Assembly (NCBI GenBank): GCA_019417795.1
Contig: DXUR01000148.1
Span: forward strand, 1 to 6,565
Direction: 5' to 3'
Source of the DNA: Clostridiales bacterium
GTDB taxonomy: Bacteria > Bacillota_A > Clostridia > Oscillospirales > Oscillospiraceae
Length of the DNA: 6,565 nt
The notes under the pieces were generated by a model. It worked only from the letters and a program-made list of their open reading frames with translations, was not told where the DNA came from and ran no database searches. The position numbers and the translations under genes were made by a program. Below are positions 1-6,278 of the stretch, piece by piece. Position 1 is the stretch's first letter. Each line of letters starts with the position of its first letter.

Positions 1-25
1 TGGGAAGATAGATAGCGCCAACACT

Positions 26-56
26 AAGCGACGGTCTTTTGACCGTCGCTTTTTTT
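26..56 (+). terminator. Intrinsic terminator of an upstream transcription unit
   Basis: A perfect 11-bp stem (26-36 with 41-51) closes on a TTTT loop and is followed by a T run to position 56. This is a textbook Rho-independent terminator reading on the + strand. It presumably ends a gene lying left of the window. Too little sequence precedes it (25 bases) to identify that gene. It also separates uppP from upstream transcription. Confidence 0.9.
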
Positions 57-130
57 GCTTGTTTATGGAAATAGCGGCTTTTTGGGGAGAAAATGGCGGT
101 GATAAACTTATGTAAACTGCCAAAATCTTC

Positions 131-159
131 TGGAAATTCTTCGCGCAGTGTGGTATCAT
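131..159 (+). promoter_or_regulatory. Candidate sigma-A promoter of uppP (extended -10)
   Basis: TATCAT at 154-159 matches 5 of 6 bases of the -10 consensus and is preceded by TG one base upstream (151-152), an extended -10 element. TGGAAA at 131-136 lies 17 bp upstream and matches 4 of 6 bases of the -35 consensus. Transcription would start near 166, about 30 bases before the uppP start codon. The site lies in the AT-rich gap after a terminator, where a promoter is needed. The call rests on sequence pattern only. Confidence 0.45.
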
Positions 160-195
160 AAATTTACTTATGAAATTTCGCAAGGAAGTGATGTT

Positions 196-1032
196 ATGTC
201 GCTGTTACATTCCATTTTGCTGGGTCTGGTCCAAGGTGTGGCAGAATTCTTGCCCATTTCCAGTTCCGGACATCTGGCAATCGTAGAGCAGATATTAGAT
301 GTGAAGGGCGCTGCGGAGGTGCCTGGATTTTTTGACGTTCTGCTGCATTTGGGCACGTTGGCGGCGGTTTTTGTGGCTTATTGGCCGGAAATCTGGGAGA
401 TGATCCAGGAGTTTTTCCGGGGGATCAGTGACCTGATCCACGGCACAACGCCTACTCCGGTGCCTCCGGCGCGGCGGATGATCCTGTTGGTAATCGTGGG
501 GACACTGCCCTTGTTCGCAATTTTGAGAATCAAGGATTGGATCGAGAGCCTGAGCAGTAATCTGTATGTAGTAGGCGGTGCGCTGATCGTGACAGGCTGC
601 CTGCTGTTCGCTTCGGACCGGGTGCGGAAGGGACGTAAAAATGAGCATAGTGCCCGGATGACCGATGCGCTGATCGTAGGTGCTGCGCAGGCGCTGGCTA
701 CCTGTCCGGGACTGTCCCGCTCCGGTACGACGATCTCCGTGGGCTGCTTCCTTGGCTTTGAGCGGAAGTTTGCGGTCCGCTATTCCTTCATCATGTCGAT
801 CCCTGCTGTATTAGGTGCGAATATTCTGAGCCTGAAGGACGCACTGGGGGGAGAGGTCATCTGGAAAGATGTACCGGTGTACCTGCTGGGCGTTCTCGTG
901 GCGGCTGTTGTGGGCTATGCCTGCATCCGGCTGCTGAAGATGATTGCGGCAAAGGGAAAATTCGGAGCCTTTGCCTATTATTGCTGGGCAGTAGGTCTGC
1001 TGACCGTGATTTTGACGCTGGTCGGGGCGTGA
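196..1032 (+). CDS. uppP: Undecaprenyl-diphosphate phosphatase (UppP/BacA family)
   Basis: This integral membrane enzyme removes one phosphate from undecaprenyl pyrophosphate. That regenerates the C55 lipid carrier used for peptidoglycan and other surface polymers, and overproduction in this family gives bacitracin resistance. The predicted protein is 278 residues, close to the family's usual 265-280. The first family signature is seen as Q13-GVA-E17-FLPISSSGH with His26, matching the (E/Q)xxxE motif. The second is PGLSRSGTT, whose arginine is residue 175, equivalent to the essential Arg of E. coli UppP. About eight hydrophobic segments are visible. ATG 196 is chosen over the in-frame upstream start at 148 because AAGGA (182-186) sits nine bases before it and family proteins begin with this MSLLHSILLG-type N-terminus. 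The gene is 63 bases upstream of ftsK, with no terminator between them, so co-transcription is likely. Nothing in it looks damaged. Confidence 0.95.
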   Translation: MSLLHSILLGLVQGVAEFLPISSSGHLAIVEQILDVKGAAEVPGFFDVLLHLGTLAAVFVAYWPEIWEMIQEFFRGISDLIHGTTPTPVPPARRMILLVIVGTLPLFAILRIKDWIESLSSNLYVVGGALIVTGCLLFASDRVRKGRKNEHSARMTDALIVGAAQALATCPGLSRSGTTISVGCFLGFERKFAVRYSFIMSIPAVLGANILSLKDALGGEVIWKDVPVYLLGVLVAAVVGYACIRLLKMIAAKGKFGAFAYYCWAVGLLTVILTLVGA

Positions 1033-1095
1033 CCCCGAGTTCGGTAGGTCTATTTGGCACGTCCATGGATTTTTCAATATGCGGAGGGTTTGATC

Positions 1096-2322
1096 GTGGC
1101 TTCCACATCACAGAAGAAAACAACAAAAAAAACAAGCGGCAAATCCGGCAGCCGGACTACCGCTAAAAAGCCGCAGCCACGGCCTATCCGCCGGGAGGTA
1201 GGCGGCGTGGTATGCCTGGTCCTGGCACTGTGCGTATTTGTCAGCTATTTTGGAATCAGCGCGATCTTCATTGACTGGCTGGCTGTTCTCATCAAGGGCC
1301 TGCTGGGCTATGGCTACTGGCTGTTTGGACCGGCGCTGGTGCTGGCGGGCTGCATTCTGCTGTTCCATCATGGACGGCCTGTGACTTTGCGGGTGACCAG
1401 CGCGCTGCTGCTGCCGGTGCTGCTGGGAACGTTGTGCCACATGCTGCTGGTGAAGGAGGCGTATGCCTCCTCTATCGAGATCATCCCGGCCATGTGGAAA
1501 GACGGCGTGGCCTTGAAATGCGGCGGCGTGATCTCCGGCGCACTGGGCCAGGGGTCTGTGGCTGTATTTTCCAAAATCGCGTCAATAATCATCTTTACGG
1601 TGCTGTTTGTGGTGCTGCTGATGGTGGCGCTGCGGCTCACCGTGGGGGCCTTGATCGAGAAGCACCGGGAGCGGCCCAAGTACGAGGAGGAGCCGGAACC
1701 GGAGAAGCCTGTCAGAGAGGCGAAGCGGCCGCAGGAGACCGTTGCTGCCATCCCGGCAGAAAGCGCCCGGTCCCGGATTGATATTCCGGTGGACGATCCG
1801 GTGAATGCTCCGGCACCCAAACCGGAAAAGACTGGCTTTACCAGCTTTTTCCGGCATAAGTCCGATAAGCAGAAAACCCCGGCGCAGGTGGTGGCACAGT
1901 CCGGGACTGCGGAACCGGTGGTCAGCGTGATGGAGGAGGGCGATCCCTTTGCCAATGCGCGGGTCCATCCGTCTCCCGCACCGGCTCCGGTGCCTATCGG
2001 CCAGCAGCCCCCGGCCAAGGCAATCCCCACCATGGAGCCGGTGGTGGTGTCTACGCCGGCGGAGCAGCCGGAGAATGCCCCGGTTCCTGCCGCAGTAAAT
2101 ACTCCCGCGCAGGGGACGGCGCCTGCTGCCGCACCTGCTGTGCAGGAGCCGCTGACCAAAAAGGCGGCGGCCCAGGCCGTAGCTGCGGAGACAGCTGCGG
2201 TTACGGCGGAAATCGCCGAAAATATGGCGGGGGGGGGGGGGGGGGGGGGGGGCGCGCCCCGGGGGGTTGTGGGTGTGAAAATAGGGGGGGGAGGGAGGCG
2301 GAATCCCGCTCCCCGCCGGTGA
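1096..2322 (+). CDS. ftsK: DNA translocase FtsK/SpoIIIE, N-terminal part (frame-broken)
   Basis: This is the membrane and linker half of the septal DNA pump that clears chromosomal DNA from the closing division or sporulation septum. A basic N-terminus (residues 1-34, rich in Lys, Arg and Thr) is followed by four hydrophobic segments at roughly 35-60, 70-91, 96-120 and 163-185. A charged, then Pro/Ala-rich linker runs to about residue 377. This matches the FtsK 4TM domain plus linker. GTG 1096 is the chosen start: GGAGG at 1083-1087 lies eight bases upstream, whereas TTG 1090 is too close to it and TTG 1054 has no site. Past AENMA (ending at 2228) the frame enters a 24-G run, codes for polyglycine and unrelated basic residues, and stops at 2322 just as the motor half begins in another frame. 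The last 31 codons are therefore not believable protein. Together with the 2319-3815 entry it represents one ftsK gene of about 900 codons, typical for the family. The gene name is confident; the integrity of the reading frame is not. Confidence 0.85.
   Translation: MASTSQKKTTKKTSGKSGSRTTAKKPQPRPIRREVGGVVCLVLALCVFVSYFGISAIFIDWLAVLIKGLLGYGYWLFGPALVLAGCILLFHHGRPVTLRVTSALLLPVLLGTLCHMLLVKEAYASSIEIIPAMWKDGVALKCGGVISGALGQGSVAVFSKIASIIIFTVLFVVLLMVALRLTVGALIEKHRERPKYEEEPEPEKPVREAKRPQETVAAIPAESARSRIDIPVDDPVNAPAPKPEKTGFTSFFRHKSDKQKTPAQVVAQSGTAEPVVSVMEEGDPFANARVHPSPAPAPVPIGQQPPAKAIPTMEPVVVSTPAEQPENAPVPAAVNTPAQGTAPAAAPAVQEPLTKKAAAQAVAAETAAVTAEIAENMAGGGGGGGGAPRGVVGVKIGGGGRRNPAPRR
2229..2312 (+). repeat. 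Poly-G tract and degenerate G-rich stretch interrupting ftsK
   Basis: Positions 2229-2252 are 24 consecutive G. They are followed by a CCCC/GGGGGG block (2257-2266), further short G runs, an eight-G run (2284-2291) and a GAGGGAGG segment. Coding character is lost here: the frame used upstream (starting at 1096) closes at 2322, while the frame used downstream is open across the tract. Joining the halves needs one extra G or two fewer, equivalent to a -1 or +2 shift. Nothing comparable exists elsewhere in the window. It resembles a zone of base-calling failure, such as G overcalling, more than evolved sequence. That is an inference. Confidence 0.8.
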
Positions 2323-3815
2323 GTTTGCTGCATGAAAATGGCGGGGAGAACCACATGGCTGCCGGGGCGGAGCTGCGGAACAATTCTCGCCGCCTTGCGG
2401 AGACCTTGGCCAGCTTCGGCGTGGACGCCAAGGCAGGCGACGTGATCCACGGGCCGTCGGTCACCCGGTATGAGTTTACCTTGGATCAGGGGGTAAAGCT
2501 CTCCAAGATCACTAATTTGCAGGACGACATCGCCTTGGCGCTGGGCGCCAGCGGCGTTCGTATTGCCGCCGTGCCGAATAAAATCTCTGTGGTGGGTATT
2601 GAGGTGCCTAACAAGACGGTGACGCCGGTGCTGATCCGGGATGTGATCGAGTCCCGTGACTTTATGGAGCATCCTTCCAAGACGGCTTTCGCCTTGGGCC
2701 GGGACATCGGCGGACGGAATATCATCGGCAATATTGAAAAACTGCCCCATGTGCTGATCGCCGGTACCACCGGCTCCGGTAAATCCGTGTGCACCAATTC
2801 CCTCATCATCAGTCTGCTGTATAAGTCTACGCCGGACGAGGTGCGCTTTATCATGGTGGACCCGAAAATGGTGGAGCTGGCCCCCTATAACGGCATTCCC
2901 CACCTGTTGATCCCGGTGGTGACAGATCCGAAAAAGGCGGCGGGCGCTTTGCAGTGGGCCGTGTTTGAGATGATGAAGCGCTATAAGACCTTCTCGGAAA
3001 ACGGCGTGAAGAAGCTGGAGGAGTACAACAAGCTGGCCGCCGTCAGAGAGGATCTGGAAAAGCTGCCCAGCGTAGTGGTGGTCATTGACGAGCTGGCGGA
3101 CCTGATGTTGGTGGCGGCGAAGGAGGTGGAGGAATCCATCTGTCGTGTGGCCCAGATGGGCCGTGCCGCCGGTGTGCATCTGGTGATCGCCACTCAGCGG
3201 CCCTCTGCTGACGTCATCACCGGCCTGATGAAGGCCAATATCCCCAGCCGGATCGCTTTTGCAGTGGCCTCCTCTCTGGAATCCCGGATCATTCTGGACA
3301 CCACCGGCGCGGAAAAGCTGGTTGGTAAGGGCGATATGCTTTACGCCCCGCTGGGTGAGGGAAAGCCCACCCGTGTTCAGGGCTGCTTTATCTCTCCGGA
3401 GGAGATCGAGGACGTGGTGTCCTATGTGAAGGAGACCGGCGAGGCCAACTACTCTCAGGAGGTCATTGCCCAGATCGAGCAGTCCGTCCAGGAGAAGGAG
3501 AACAAGGGCAGCAAGGGCACGTCCGCTGCCGCCGATACGGAAAGCAGCGACGAGGACGAGCTGCTGCCCGCCGCTGTGGATGTGGTGCTGGAAACGGGAC
3601 AAGCCTCTGTGTCTATGCTGCAGCGACGGCTGAAACTGGGGTATTCCCGGGCGGCCCGCTTGGTGGACCAGATGGAAGAACGGGGGATCGTGGGGCCCTT
3701 TGAAGGCTCCAAGCCCAGACAACTGCTCATCACCCGCGCACAGTGGGACGAAATGCAGATGGGGGGCGCTCCAGCAGTTGAGGATGCGCCGCCGTTTGAC
3801 ACAGGCGATGAATAA
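2319..3815 (+). CDS. ftsK: DNA translocase FtsK/SpoIIIE, motor and gamma domains (frame-broken)
   Basis: This is the cytoplasmic motor half of FtsK/SpoIIIE, a hexameric RecA-fold ATPase that pumps double-stranded DNA. Residue numbers are from GTG 2319. The segment SLLHENGGE opens the alpha domain, and AELRNNSRRL and GPSVTRYEF are typical of it. Walker A is GTTGSGKS (residues 149-156, DNA 2763-2786). Walker B is VVVVIDELADLM with Asp257. The segments MGRAAGVHLVIATQRPS and NIPSRIAFAV are FtsK-family hallmarks. A Glu/Lys/Ser-rich hinge leads to the winged-helix gamma domain (about 415-480: LLPAAVDVVLETGQ to GPFEGSKPRQLL), which in this family reads polarity sequences (KOPS/SRS) on DNA. GTG 2319 is only the first possible start after the frame break. 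It overlaps the upstream fragment by four bases and has no convincing ribosome binding site, so independent translation is unlikely. The true gene almost certainly begins at 1096. A strong terminator follows directly. Confidence 0.9.
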   Translation: MSLLHENGGENHMAAGAELRNNSRRLAETLASFGVDAKAGDVIHGPSVTRYEFTLDQGVKLSKITNLQDDIALALGASGVRIAAVPNKISVVGIEVPNKTVTPVLIRDVIESRDFMEHPSKTAFALGRDIGGRNIIGNIEKLPHVLIAGTTGSGKSVCTNSLIISLLYKSTPDEVRFIMVDPKMVELAPYNGIPHLLIPVVTDPKKAAGALQWAVFEMMKRYKTFSENGVKKLEEYNKLAAVREDLEKLPSVVVVIDELADLMLVAAKEVEESICRVAQMGRAAGVHLVIATQRPSADVITGLMKANIPSRIAFAVASSLESRIILDTTGAEKLVGKGDMLYAPLGEGKPTRVQGCFISPEEIEDVVSYVKETGEANYSQEVIAQIEQSVQEKENKGSKGTSAAADTESSDEDELLPAAVDVVLETGQASVSMLQRRLKLGYSRAARLVDQMEERGIVGPFEGSKPRQLLITRAQWDEMQMGGAPAVEDAPPFDTGDE

Positions 3816-3816
3816 C

Positions 3817-3845
3817 AAAGGCGGCGGGAATTCCCGCCGCCTTTT
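3817..3845 (+). terminator. Intrinsic terminator after ftsK
   Basis: A perfect 28-base palindrome (3817-3830 with 3831-3844) begins two bases after the ftsK stop. The likely hairpin is a nine-bp GC stem, GGCGGCGGG with CCCGCCGCC, around a GAATTC loop and followed by TTTT. The T run is short but the stem is very strong. It ends the uppP-ftsK unit before the T-box promoter. Confidence 0.85.
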
Positions 3846-3872
3846 GTTTGAAAATTAACAGGCTTTTTCCAC

Positions 3873-3900
3873 TTGACAAATGTCAGAAAGTGTCTATAAT
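3873..3900 (+). promoter_or_regulatory. Consensus sigma-A promoter of the T-box/aminotransferase operon
   Basis: TTGACA (3873-3878) and TATAAT (3895-3900) are both perfect consensus hexamers separated by 16 bp. Transcription should begin near 3907. The promoter lies just after the ftsK terminator and just before a T-box leader. A strong constitutive promoter fits regulation imposed afterwards by attenuation. TGACA-AA-TGTCA (3874-3885) forms a small inverted repeat over the -35 box. Confidence 0.9.
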
Positions 3901-3906
3901 GAATTT

Positions 3907-4146
3907 CAAATCGACAAAAGCCATGACAAAGTCAGCCGTTTCAGACCGACCTTCAGCGAGGGGGGGACAGTGCAAGCCCCCGGTCAGGAGAGATGGTACG
4001 CCGCTTTGGAGCAGCCCGCGAGGAGCGGGACGACCCATCCCCGTTACAGGATGACATGAGATACCCGCGCAGCGCGCGTGCGGGTAGATCAGGGTGGTAC
4101 CGTGAAGTTTTTTCGCCCCTGACAGGAGTCAGGGGCGATTTTTATT
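3907..4146 (+). promoter_or_regulatory. T-box riboswitch leader (tRNA-sensing), probable Ala specifier
   Basis: This leader RNA senses the charging state of one tRNA and controls read-through into the aminotransferase operon. Stem I runs from about 3920 to 4012. It has an AGCGA bulge (3955-3959) and a distal loop containing AGTGCAA (3969-3975) closed by a G/C stem, together matching the tRNA-elbow docking motif. A CCCGC/GCGGG hairpin (4015-4029), a GTTACA...ATGAG element (4043-4060) and a TACCCGC/GCGGGTA hairpin (4062-4086) follow. The T-box itself is AGGGTGGTACCGTG (4091-4104). Its TGGT (4095-4098) would pair with a tRNA ending ACCA, so discriminator A73 is expected. In stem I, CAAAG (3927-3931) pairs with CTTTG (4004-4008) and CCGTTTC (3936-3942) with GAGATGG (3990-3996). 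This leaves a four/seven-base loop, and by the usual position the specifier is GCC (4000-4002, Ala). TAC (3997-3999, Tyr) is the alternative. T-box identity is near certain; specificity is tentative. Confidence 0.93.
4113..4145 (+). terminator. T-box regulated attenuator terminator
   Basis: A perfect 11-bp stem (4113-4123 with 4128-4138) with an AGGA loop is followed by a T-rich run. Its 5' arm contains CCCT (4117-4120), which can instead pair with AGGG (4091-4094) of the T-box to form the antiterminator. The two structures are mutually exclusive, as expected for a T-box switch: uncharged tRNA stabilises the antiterminator and transcription continues. Confidence 0.92.
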
Positions 4147-4170
4147 TTCCATTTTGGAGGAGGAAGTCCC

Positions 4171-5373
4171 ATGAAGTTTTCCAGTAAGATCTTGAAGTGC
4201 CAGTTATCTCCGGTTCGTAAGTTCAACCCCTGCGCAGATCAGGCAGTTGCCGCAGGCCGGACCATTTACCATCTGAATATCGGCCAGCCGGATGTAAAGA
4301 CCCCGGAGTCCTTCTATCAGGCGGTCCGGGAGTTCCGGGAGCCGACGCTGGAATACGCACCTGCCTCCGGCCTGCCCGCCTATATCGACGCTGTGCGGGG
4401 CTATTACGCCAAACTGGGCGTGAAGCTGGAGCGGGAGGACATTCTGGCCACCTCCGGCGGCGGTGAGGCCCTGGAATTCATCATGGCCTGTATCCTGGAC
4501 GATGGCGATGAGCTGCTGGTGCCGGAGCCCTTCTACGCCAACTACAATACCTTCACGTTTATGAGCGGCGGCGTGATCCATCCCATTCCCACCTCCGCTG
4601 ACAACGGCTACCGCTTCGCGGACCGGGAGCTGATCGAATCCCAGATCAACGAGCGCACCCGGGCAATTCTGGTCACCAACCCCGGCAACCCCACCGGTCT
4701 GGTGCTGACCCACGAGGAGATGCGGGTCATCGCGGACGTGGTCAAGGAGCATGACCTGTTCCTGGTGGCGGACGAGGTGTATCGGGAATTTATCTACGAT
4801 GACGAGCCCATGGGTACCTTCTGCGAGATGGAGGACATCAAGGATCATGTGATCGTGGTGGATTCCATTTCCAAGCGGTTTTCCGCCTGCGGTGCCCGCA
4901 TTGGTTCCATCATTTCCCGGAACCGGGAATTTATGGCCGAGGCCATGAAGCTGTGCCAGGGCCGTCTGTGCACTGCCACCCTCGATCAGGCGGGCGCCGC
5001 CGCCATGTACGAGCATGTGCAGCCTTCCTACTTCAAGGAGGTCCGGGACGAGTACAAGAAGCGGCGGGACGCTGTGGTAGAGGAGCTGAACAAGATCCCC
5101 GGCACCAAGTTCCATACGCCGGACGGCGCCTTCTACATGATGGTAACGCTGCCGGTGGACGATGTGGAAAAGCTTCAGTATTTCCTGCTGGAGGAATTTG
5201 AGGACAACGGTGACACGGTGATGTATGCCCCCGGCAGCGGCTTCTATGCCGATCCCGCCGATGGCCGCAGCGAAATCCGGATCGCCTATGTCCACAACTG
5301 CGACTATTTGCGCCGGGCCATTCAGCTTCTGGGCAAGGGCATTGCCGCCTATAACGCAAAGCGAGGCGTTTGA
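4171..5373 (+). CDS. PLP-dependent class I/II aminotransferase (Asp/Ala-type)
   Basis: This cytoplasmic fold-type I pyridoxal-phosphate enzyme should move an amino group between an amino acid and a 2-oxo acid. At 400 residues it is normal length. Visible family marks, in order, are YHLNIGQPD near the N-terminus, the cofactor-phosphate loop TSGGGEAL, NPGNPTG, the VADEVYREF segment whose Asp contacts the pyridine nitrogen, the SISKRFSACGARIG segment carrying the Schiff-base lysine, and EIRIAYV with the arginine expected to bind the substrate carboxylate. Such proteins are usually labelled aspartate aminotransferase, but the substrate cannot be read from sequence. The T-box upstream may be specific for tRNA-Ala, which would suit an alanine-forming transaminase; a Tyr specifier would instead suggest an aromatic one. 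ATG 4171 has a strong GGAGGAGG (4156-4163) seven bases upstream. The stop overlaps the next start as TGATG, so the next gene is probably translationally coupled. Confidence 0.93.
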   Translation: MKFSSKILKCQLSPVRKFNPCADQAVAAGRTIYHLNIGQPDVKTPESFYQAVREFREPTLEYAPASGLPAYIDAVRGYYAKLGVKLEREDILATSGGGEALEFIMACILDDGDELLVPEPFYANYNTFTFMSGGVIHPIPTSADNGYRFADRELIESQINERTRAILVTNPGNPTGLVLTHEEMRVIADVVKEHDLFLVADEVYREFIYDDEPMGTFCEMEDIKDHVIVVDSISKRFSACGARIGSIISRNREFMAEAMKLCQGRLCTATLDQAGAAAMYEHVQPSYFKEVRDEYKKRRDAVVEELNKIPGTKFHTPDGAFYMMVTLPVDDVEKLQYFLLEEFEDNGDTVMYAPGSGFYADPADGRSEIRIAYVHNCDYLRRAIQLLGKGIAAYNAKRGV

Positions 5374-5669
5374 TGCTGCGGCACATCGTGATGTGGAAAT
5401 TCCGCCCCGGCACGGAGACGGAGCGGGACCTTTTCCTCACTGGCTTGCAGGGGCTTTACGGAGCCATCCCGGAGCTGAAAAGCTGTCAGGTCCTGCGGGG
5501 TATGGAGGGCAGCGACTATGACGCTGTGCTGATCTCGGAATTCGCGGACCGGGCGGCGCTGGAGACCTATAAGAATGATCCCCGGCACAAGGCGGTCTCC
5601 GCTCTGTGCAAATCCATCCGGACGGACCGGGCGGCGGTGGACTGTCTGCTGCCGGATCCGGAGGAATAA
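5373..5669 (+). CDS. Dabb family (stress-responsive alpha/beta barrel) protein
   Basis: This small 98-residue protein opens with MLRHIVMWKF, the characteristic first strand of the Dabb domain (a dimeric ferredoxin-like alpha/beta barrel). The later pattern also fits: a helix with LTGLQGLYGAIPEL, then a strand with DAVLISEFADRAALETYKNDPRHKAV, whose paired NDPRH segment is typical. Members occur in plants and bacteria. Most bacterial ones have no defined reaction, and none is assigned here. ATG 5373 is chosen over TTG 5370 because it overlaps the aminotransferase stop by one base (TGATG), has GCGAGG (5361-5366) six bases upstream, and matches the family N-terminus. It therefore belongs to the T-box operon. 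Confidence 0.85.
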   Translation: MLRHIVMWKFRPGTETERDLFLTGLQGLYGAIPELKSCQVLRGMEGSDYDAVLISEFADRAALETYKNDPRHKAVSALCKSIRTDRAAVDCLLPDPEE

Positions 5670-5747
5670 GGAAAAAATGCCGGAGGTCTTTTTCAAGGCC
5701 GCTGAACAGACGGCGGAACACAAGCTGAAAACAGGGAGGATACGGCA

Positions 5748-6200
5748 ATGGCCGCTTATACGGAAACAAAGACCTACCACACCAAGGCCCACATGGGTAT
5801 GATCGATGTCACGGAGGATTTCCGTCATGCGGTGGAGGAGGCAGCCCAGCAGAAGAATATCCGGAACGGTACGATCACCGGTTTTACCACCGGCGGCGTG
5901 GCGGCGCTGACCACGCTGGAATTTGAGCCGGGACTGGTGGGGCATGACCTGAAGGCTGCGCTGGATGTGTTTTCCCCTTACCGGGACGAAAAGGGCCGGG
6001 TGATCCACTATCAGCACCAGGACACCTGGCATGATGACAACGGTTCCTCCCACATCAAGGCGCTGCTGCTGTCCCCCTTCATCACGGTGCCCATTGTGGC
6101 GGGACGAATGACGCTGGGACCCTGGCAGAATTTGACCTTGGTGGAGTGCGACACCCGGGATCGGGTGCGGGACATCGTGTTTCAGGTCATGGGAGAGTAA
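5748..6200 (+). CDS. YjbQ/UPF0047 family protein (secondary thiamine-phosphate synthase type)
   Basis: The 150-residue protein fits the YjbQ single-domain family. The central segment VAALTTLEFEPGLVGHDL, the segment NGSSHIKALLLSPFITVP and LGPWQNLTLVECD are the conserved blocks. It resembles the subgroup with TTxE(Y/F)EPGL instead of the HTTA.TINE form of E. coli YjbQ. Family members have been reported to provide weak thiamine-phosphate synthase activity; whether that is their true job is uncertain. Histidines around the WHDDNGSSH stretch and the upstream YQHQ are candidate metal or catalytic ligands. ATG 5748 has GGAGG (5735-5739) eight bases upstream. A 78-base gap separates it from the Dabb gene, with no terminator or clear promoter seen, so it probably shares the T-box transcript. 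A terminator follows 33 bases after its stop. Confidence 0.88.
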   Translation: MAAYTETKTYHTKAHMGMIDVTEDFRHAVEEAAQQKNIRNGTITGFTTGGVAALTTLEFEPGLVGHDLKAALDVFSPYRDEKGRVIHYQHQDTWHDDNGSSHIKALLLSPFITVPIVAGRMTLGPWQNLTLVECDTRDRVRDIVFQVMGE

Positions 6201-6233
6201 GCAAAAAGCGGAACGGATCAGAACGCATCAGCA

Positions 6234-6266
6234 AGAAAGTCTCGGCTTGCCGGGGCTTTCTTTTTT
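6234..6266 (+). terminator. Intrinsic terminator after the yjbQ-type gene
   Basis: A 12-bp stem (6234-6245 with 6250-6261, including two G-U pairs) closes on a CTTG loop and is followed by a run of T to 6266. It ends the T-box operon before the Nudix gene. Confidence 0.88.
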
Positions 6267-6278
6267 GGGAAAAGCAGG

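Noticed and set aside
1..25. A possible C-terminal end of an upstream gene
   Set aside because: Two frames contain stops, but 25 bases are not enough to choose a frame or recognise a protein.
1022..1038. A hairpin (TCGGGG/CCCCGA) over the uppP stop codon
   Set aside because: The stem is only six bp and no T run follows, so it is not an intrinsic terminator. It may be chance in GC-rich sequence.
1054..1083. A possible ftsK promoter, TTGGCA with a weak TATGCG 18 bp downstream
   Set aside because: The -10 match is only 3 of 6 and the site would overlap the ribosome binding region. Co-transcription with uppP is the simpler reading.
1368..3818. An 816-codon open frame on the minus strand, opposite ftsK
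   Set aside because: It lies antisense to well-conserved ftsK domains, its translation is low-complexity (His/Leu/Gly/Ala-rich with polyproline opposite the G run) and it matches no family I recognise. In GC-rich genes, codon bias commonly keeps the opposite strand open.
3993..4187. A 64-codon open frame inside the leader upstream of the aminotransferase, and a similar one at 3848-4054
   Set aside because: Both run through the highly structured T-box leader, whose bases are fully explained by RNA stems, and they lack ribosome binding sites.
4204..5295. A 363-codon open frame on the minus strand, opposite the aminotransferase
   Set aside because: The + strand carries every catalytic motif of a PLP aminotransferase. 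The antisense product is His/Gly-rich with no recognisable domain.
5677..5802. A 41-codon open frame (MPEVFFKAAEQ...) between the Dabb and YjbQ genes
   Set aside because: An AAGG lies only four bases upstream, the frame overlaps the YjbQ start in a different frame, and the C-terminal half is a shadow of that gene. No conserved feature is visible.
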